Positions 5,727 through 8,110 of a stretch of 8,110 bases of DNA are shown piece after piece. The DNA comes from an uncultured Bdellovibrio sp. (GTDB taxonomy: Bacteria > Bdellovibrionota > Bdellovibrionia > Bdellovibrionales > Bdellovibrionaceae), in NCBI GenBank assembly GCA_937871355.1, contig CALMPX010000099.1:1-8110 (forward strand), given 5' to 3'. A program made the translations under genes and the position numbers. The notes beneath the pieces were generated by a model that saw nothing but the letters and a program-made list of their open reading frames with translations, made no database searches and was not told the origin of the DNA. How positions within the stretch are numbered: position 1 is the first letter of the stretch; every line of letters begins with the position of its first letter.

Positions 5727-5995
5727 TAAAATTAAATAATAAAGGTCAGTTCGCCATTGAAGCTGTGCTTTTGATGACACTTTTCATTGGAATATTTGCA
5801 GCTTCGATGAAGTTTCTGCGAGATAAAGAATTTCTTCAAACCTTAACGGACAAATCCGTCACCAAAGTTAAAAATATGTCTGAATACGGAACTTGGAAAC
5901 AAGACTGTAAAGCGATGAAGGGTGGATCTAGCCAAACGGCTGCAAATTGCCATCCCAATTCAATAAATCGAGCATTAAGTTCAGATCCACAGTAA
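5705..5995 (+). CDS. TadE/TadF-like pseudopilin (96 aa)
   Basis: The N-terminus LNNKG|QFAIEAVLLMTLFIGIF is a prepilin signature: cleavage after Gly14 leaves Glu19 at +5, followed by a hydrophobic helix. The mature protein is about 82 aa, with two cysteines (68 and 82) that could form a disulfide in the periplasm. Pseudopilins of the TadE/TadF/TadG type are needed for assembly of Flp pili, and the location between flp and cpaB fits. The start overlaps the upstream gene by 22 nt, and the only purine-rich stretch (GGAGA) is far upstream, so coupling is likely. The ectodomain itself is not one I recognise, so the TadE/F call rests on the N-terminus and context. Confidence 0.7.
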   Translation: MEQSRRIIKLNNKGQFAIEAVLLMTLFIGIFAASMKFLRDKEFLQTLTDKSVTKVKNMSEYGTWKQDCKAMKGGSSQTAANCHPNSINRALSSDPQ

Positions 5996-6015
5996 GCTTT
6001 TATTGGGGTGGTTAC

Positions 6016-6648
6016 ATGGTTTCAGCTCATGACAAAAGTAAAACGAAGAAAAATTCAGAGGCCGGTTTTATTGCCGCTGAATTTCTATTTTCATTTATTT
6101 TGGTGATCAGCTGCGGAATGATTGTTTTTGCACTCACTTTTTCTTTGATGACCGTGGAAGTGGCTCAGTACGTGACTTGGTCTGCGGCGCGCGCCTACTC
6201 GTCTGGAAATTTATCTAAGGCCGATAGCGAAGCGGCCGGTCGTAAAAAATTCACAAACCTAGCGGCCGCTTTTCCGCTATTATCAGGAGCGGCCGGAGAA
6301 TGGTTTGAATTATCTGCTGTTTCTGTCGGGAAAAATGTCGCCACAGGAATGGCTAGTTTGGATGATAGCAATCGCATGGGCGAGGAAACGCGTCACCCTT
6401 GGTCAGGATTTAGTTCAAGCCTCGAATTGAAATTATTTAAGTCTTTAAAAATTCCTTTTCTAGGTCCTATCACCAAAGACGAATCTCTTTTTAAATTTCC
6501 TTTACATGCTTTTATTTTGAGAAATCCATCACAAGCCGAGTGTATCAAATTTTTTGAAGATCGAATGACGGCGATTCAAGATCTACCGGATTTTAAAAAT
6601 GTCCCCACCGGAGGAACCTATGTTCCGCACGAGGACAACGGATGTTAA
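6016..6648 (+). CDS. TadE/TadG-like pseudopilin (210 aa)
   Basis: I chose the ATG at 6016 over a TTG at 5947 in the same frame. The later start has a GGGGTGG site at 6005-6011, does not overlap the previous gene, and places a normal-length basic leader before EAG|FIAAEFLFSFILVIS. Cleavage after Gly17 puts Glu22 at +5 and Phe23 at +6, close to the AVEF pattern of TadE. A helix to about residue 50 is followed by an ectodomain that starts EVAQYVTWSAARAYSSG, similar to the region after the helix in TadE proteins. Cysteines at 176 and 210 (the last residue) may pair. The gene overlaps the next by 7 nt. Pilus-assembly pseudopilin is well supported; the exact Tad name is not. Confidence 0.75.
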   Translation: MVSAHDKSKTKKNSEAGFIAAEFLFSFILVISCGMIVFALTFSLMTVEVAQYVTWSAARAYSSGNLSKADSEAAGRKKFTNLAAAFPLLSGAAGEWFELSAVSVGKNVATGMASLDDSNRMGEETRHPWSGFSSSLELKLFKSLKIPFLGPITKDESLFKFPLHAFILRNPSQAECIKFFEDRMTAIQDLPDFKNVPTGGTYVPHEDNGC

Positions 6649-7175
6649 AAATTAATTTTAAACCTAAAAAGAAAAAAAATAATAAAGGAATGGCGCTGAT
6701 CGAAGCCTTGCCTGTTTTGTTTATGGTTATTTTAGTTTTTAATTTTTCTTTAGGATTTTTCGGGGCGATTCATTCGGGAATACTCAATTCAATTGGATCC
6801 TACAATTACACATTAGAAACCTTTCGCTTTCGTTCTAACTTGATGTATTTCCGCCCCGGAGCCGGGCCTTCACATTATGCTAAATCCATGAATCGTGTTC
6901 ACGGAGTGATTGGCGATGGATATTCAAAGAAAGATACGCAAAAAGGCAAGTGGCCGGCTACGGTTCGAAGTATTGCGGTTTCCGGTGTAGACAAAATGGA
7001 AAGCAAATATTTGAGCCAGGCCGATCATAATTTAGCAAATAAATCGACTTCAGTCTGGAAAGCGATAGCTGGCTTTTCGGCTAGTTCTGAGGAAGATGCG
7101 CCAATTACACCAGAAATATGGGTCAAGACCGTTTATGGAATCTGTTTAAATGCCGAATGTAAGAAGGTCAATTAA
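6642..7175 (+). CDS. TadE/TadF-like pseudopilin (177 aa)
   Basis: A very basic leader (KPKKKKNNKG) is followed by MALIEALPVLFMVILVF. Cleavage after Gly16 leaves Glu21 at +5 and a hydrophobic helix to about residue 44. The periplasmic part has a glycine/aromatic-rich stretch and two close cysteines near the end (168 and 173, GICLNAECKK). The ATG at 6642 overlaps the upstream stop by 7 nt and has its own GAGGA site at 6631-6635. The leader motif NNKG is shared with the 96-aa pseudopilin at 5705, which suggests one processing peptidase for both. It is the third prepilin-like gene after flp in this operon; the ectodomain family is not recognised. Confidence 0.72.
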   Translation: MLKINFKPKKKKNNKGMALIEALPVLFMVILVFNFSLGFFGAIHSGILNSIGSYNYTLETFRFRSNLMYFRPGAGPSHYAKSMNRVHGVIGDGYSKKDTQKGKWPATVRSIAVSGVDKMESKYLSQADHNLANKSTSVWKAIAGFSASSEEDAPITPEIWVKTVYGICLNAECKKVN

Positions 7176-7210
7176 GTTATTTTTTTAACAAGGCATCGAG
7201 GTATTTATTT

Positions 7211-8071
7211 ATGGGACCGAATGAATCAAGAAATTTATGGATCTCTTTAGGCGCAGGATTATTTGCGGTATTTATGCTTTATTCTTATACTCAAGAAAAA
7301 AAAGCTGAAATGGATAAAACCTTAGGTGATAAAGTTCGAGCTGTTGTTGCTAAAGAAGATATTTTAAATATGGATACAATTTACGAAACAAAATTAGAAA
7401 TCAAAGAAAAATTAAAAGATGAAGTCGAGCCCGATGCTTTCCGCGATATTGGAGACGTACTGGGAACCGTAGCGGCTATTCCTATTAAAAAAGGTCAAAC
7501 ACTGACTAAGAATAAAGTTTTAGAGCCAGGTGTTGAAACAGGAATGGCTGTTCAGGTAGCCCCAGGCATGAGAGCCGTAACTGTTCCCGTGGATGAAACG
7601 CGATCTAATGCGAAACTGATCCGTCCTGGCGATCGTGTAGATATTTTTGCAGTTATTGATTCAGGCTCAGGCGCTAATCAAAAAAAACAAGTCATTTTAT
7701 ATAAACAAAATGTTGTTATTTTGGCGACGGGACTTAACGTTAATAATAATTTACCGCGTACTATTGAAAAAGATCCTTCGGGAAAATTTATTCAAACGAC
7801 TTTAACGGGTGATACGAAGTACAACACCATAACAGTTGAAGCCGGAGCCGCTGAAGCCCAAGATCTTATGGCCCTCATCGCGACAAGTCCAGGAAGCCTC
7901 TATTTTTCATTGCGTAATCCCAATGACAAGGCTTTAGCCCGGGAACGTATTCCGGCCTCGACCTCAGATTCAGTTCTACAAAAGATAAACTCTCCTTATG
8001 GCCAGTCCAGTGGATTTCCGAACCAAAATCAGCCAAACTATAATGGTGGACAAACTAAACCAGGATTCTAA
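7211..8071 (+). CDS. cpaB: Flp pilus assembly protein CpaB/RcpC
   Basis: CpaB/RcpC is a periplasmic, inner-membrane-anchored protein that works with the secretin CpaC/RcpA in Flp pilus assembly. The 286-aa product has one N-terminal membrane segment (about 9-25), a SAF domain (about 41-105: VRAVVAKEDI, DVLGTVAAIPIKKGQTLT) and the RcpC domain (about 110-235) with MRAVTVPVDET, LIRPGDRVDIFAVID and the NTITVEAGAAEAQDLMALIA strand-helix typical of the family. The last 30 residues are low-complexity Asn/Gln/Gly/Pro. A GAGG site (7198-7201) lies 9 nt before the ATG. A gap of 35 nt after the third pseudopilin, without a terminator, keeps it in the flp operon. Confidence 0.93.
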   Translation: MGPNESRNLWISLGAGLFAVFMLYSYTQEKKAEMDKTLGDKVRAVVAKEDILNMDTIYETKLEIKEKLKDEVEPDAFRDIGDVLGTVAAIPIKKGQTLTKNKVLEPGVETGMAVQVAPGMRAVTVPVDETRSNAKLIRPGDRVDIFAVIDSGSGANQKKQVILYKQNVVILATGLNVNNNLPRTIEKDPSGKFIQTTLTGDTKYNTITVEAGAAEAQDLMALIATSPGSLYFSLRNPNDKALARERIPASTSDSVLQKINSPYGQSSGFPNQNQPNYNGGQTKPGF

Positions 8072-8110
8072 GTTAGATCGTCATCATTATCTATTTGTAA
8101 TTATAGTTTT
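8043..8110 (+). CDS. start of next pilus gene, probably secretin CpaC/RcpA (cut by window edge)
   Basis: A frame opens with ATG at 8043, inside the end of cpaB (29-nt overlap), and stays open to the edge. It begins MVDKLNQDSKLDRHHYLFVIIV, a polar stretch followed by the start of a hydrophobic segment as in a signal peptide. Flp operons usually have the secretin gene (cpaC/rcpA) directly after cpaB, so this is the likely identity. No clear ribosome binding site precedes it; GTG at 8046 is an alternative start. Only 22 codons are visible, so the product is inferred from order alone. Confidence 0.45.
   Translation, partial: MVDKLNQDSKLDRHHYLFVIIV

Noticed and set aside
5378..5780. Two minus-strand frames of 63 and 67 aa opposite the pilin genes
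   Set aside because: They are antisense to flp and the following small genes, overlap each other's neighbours, and show no recognisable features.
5947..6015. TTG-initiated extension of the 210-aa pseudopilin
   Set aside because: It would overlap the previous gene and add an implausibly long leader; ATG at 6016 has a GGGG-rich site and gives a normal prepilin leader.
6195..6377. 60-aa minus-strand frame
   Set aside because: Antisense to the 210-aa pseudopilin, with no start signals.
1..8110. CRISPR array, tRNA, rRNA, insertion sequence
   Set aside because: No regularly spaced repeats, cloverleaf-like sequence, rRNA segments or transposase were seen on either strand.

Overview
The window is an AT-rich stretch (roughly 38-40% G+C by eye) of a Gram-negative, diderm chromosome. 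An outer-membrane barrel, an ftsE-ftsX-envC-type division cluster and a Flp/Tad (type IVb) pilus operon together suggest a low-GC member of the Bdellovibrionota (Bdellovibrio/Pseudobdellovibrio-like) or a related former deltaproteobacterium. This assignment is inferred from gene content and style; there is no marker gene that settles it. The window is densely coded, and the longest gap without a gene is about 220 bp (5095-5315).

Left block (1-2691, minus strand): a small unknown gene (80 aa), ftsE, ftsX, then an EnvC-like coiled-coil protein with a degenerate LytM domain that runs off the left edge. ftsE/ftsX overlap by 4 nt and ftsX/envC-like by 8 nt. Together they form the inner-membrane ABC-type switch that controls septal peptidoglycan amidases through a periplasmic activator. 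The 80-aa gene probably leads the transcript and appears to have an almost leaderless mRNA.

Middle block (2692-3951, plus strand): a divergent promoter region drives a DUF481-type outer-membrane beta-barrel gene and a short-form mscL, 31 nt apart and closed by a clear intrinsic terminator. Both products fit osmotic or envelope stress.

Inserted block (3964-5175, minus strand): a stand-alone AAA_14/DUF4143 ATPase with a nuclease-like C-terminus. Directly upstream of it is a striking nested palindrome: a perfect 25-nt inverted repeat in which each arm is itself a hairpin, giving four copies of the half-site TAAAATGCA. It overlaps the predicted promoter of the ATPase gene, so autoregulation is a natural model.

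Right block (5206-8110, plus strand): the start of a Flp/Tad pilus operon. A short palindrome and a sigma-28 (FliA)-like promoter precede flp. Next come a Flp-like reading frame without a leader peptide, three TadE/TadF-like pseudopilins that all keep the prepilin cleavage Gly and Glu+5, cpaB (rcpC), and the first codons of a probable secretin gene (cpaC/rcpA) running off the right edge. The prepilin peptidase, the ATPase and the platform genes are not in the window and presumably follow. The most interesting points are the nested palindrome with its ATPase, the FliA-like pilus promoter, and the leaderless second pilin-like ORF.
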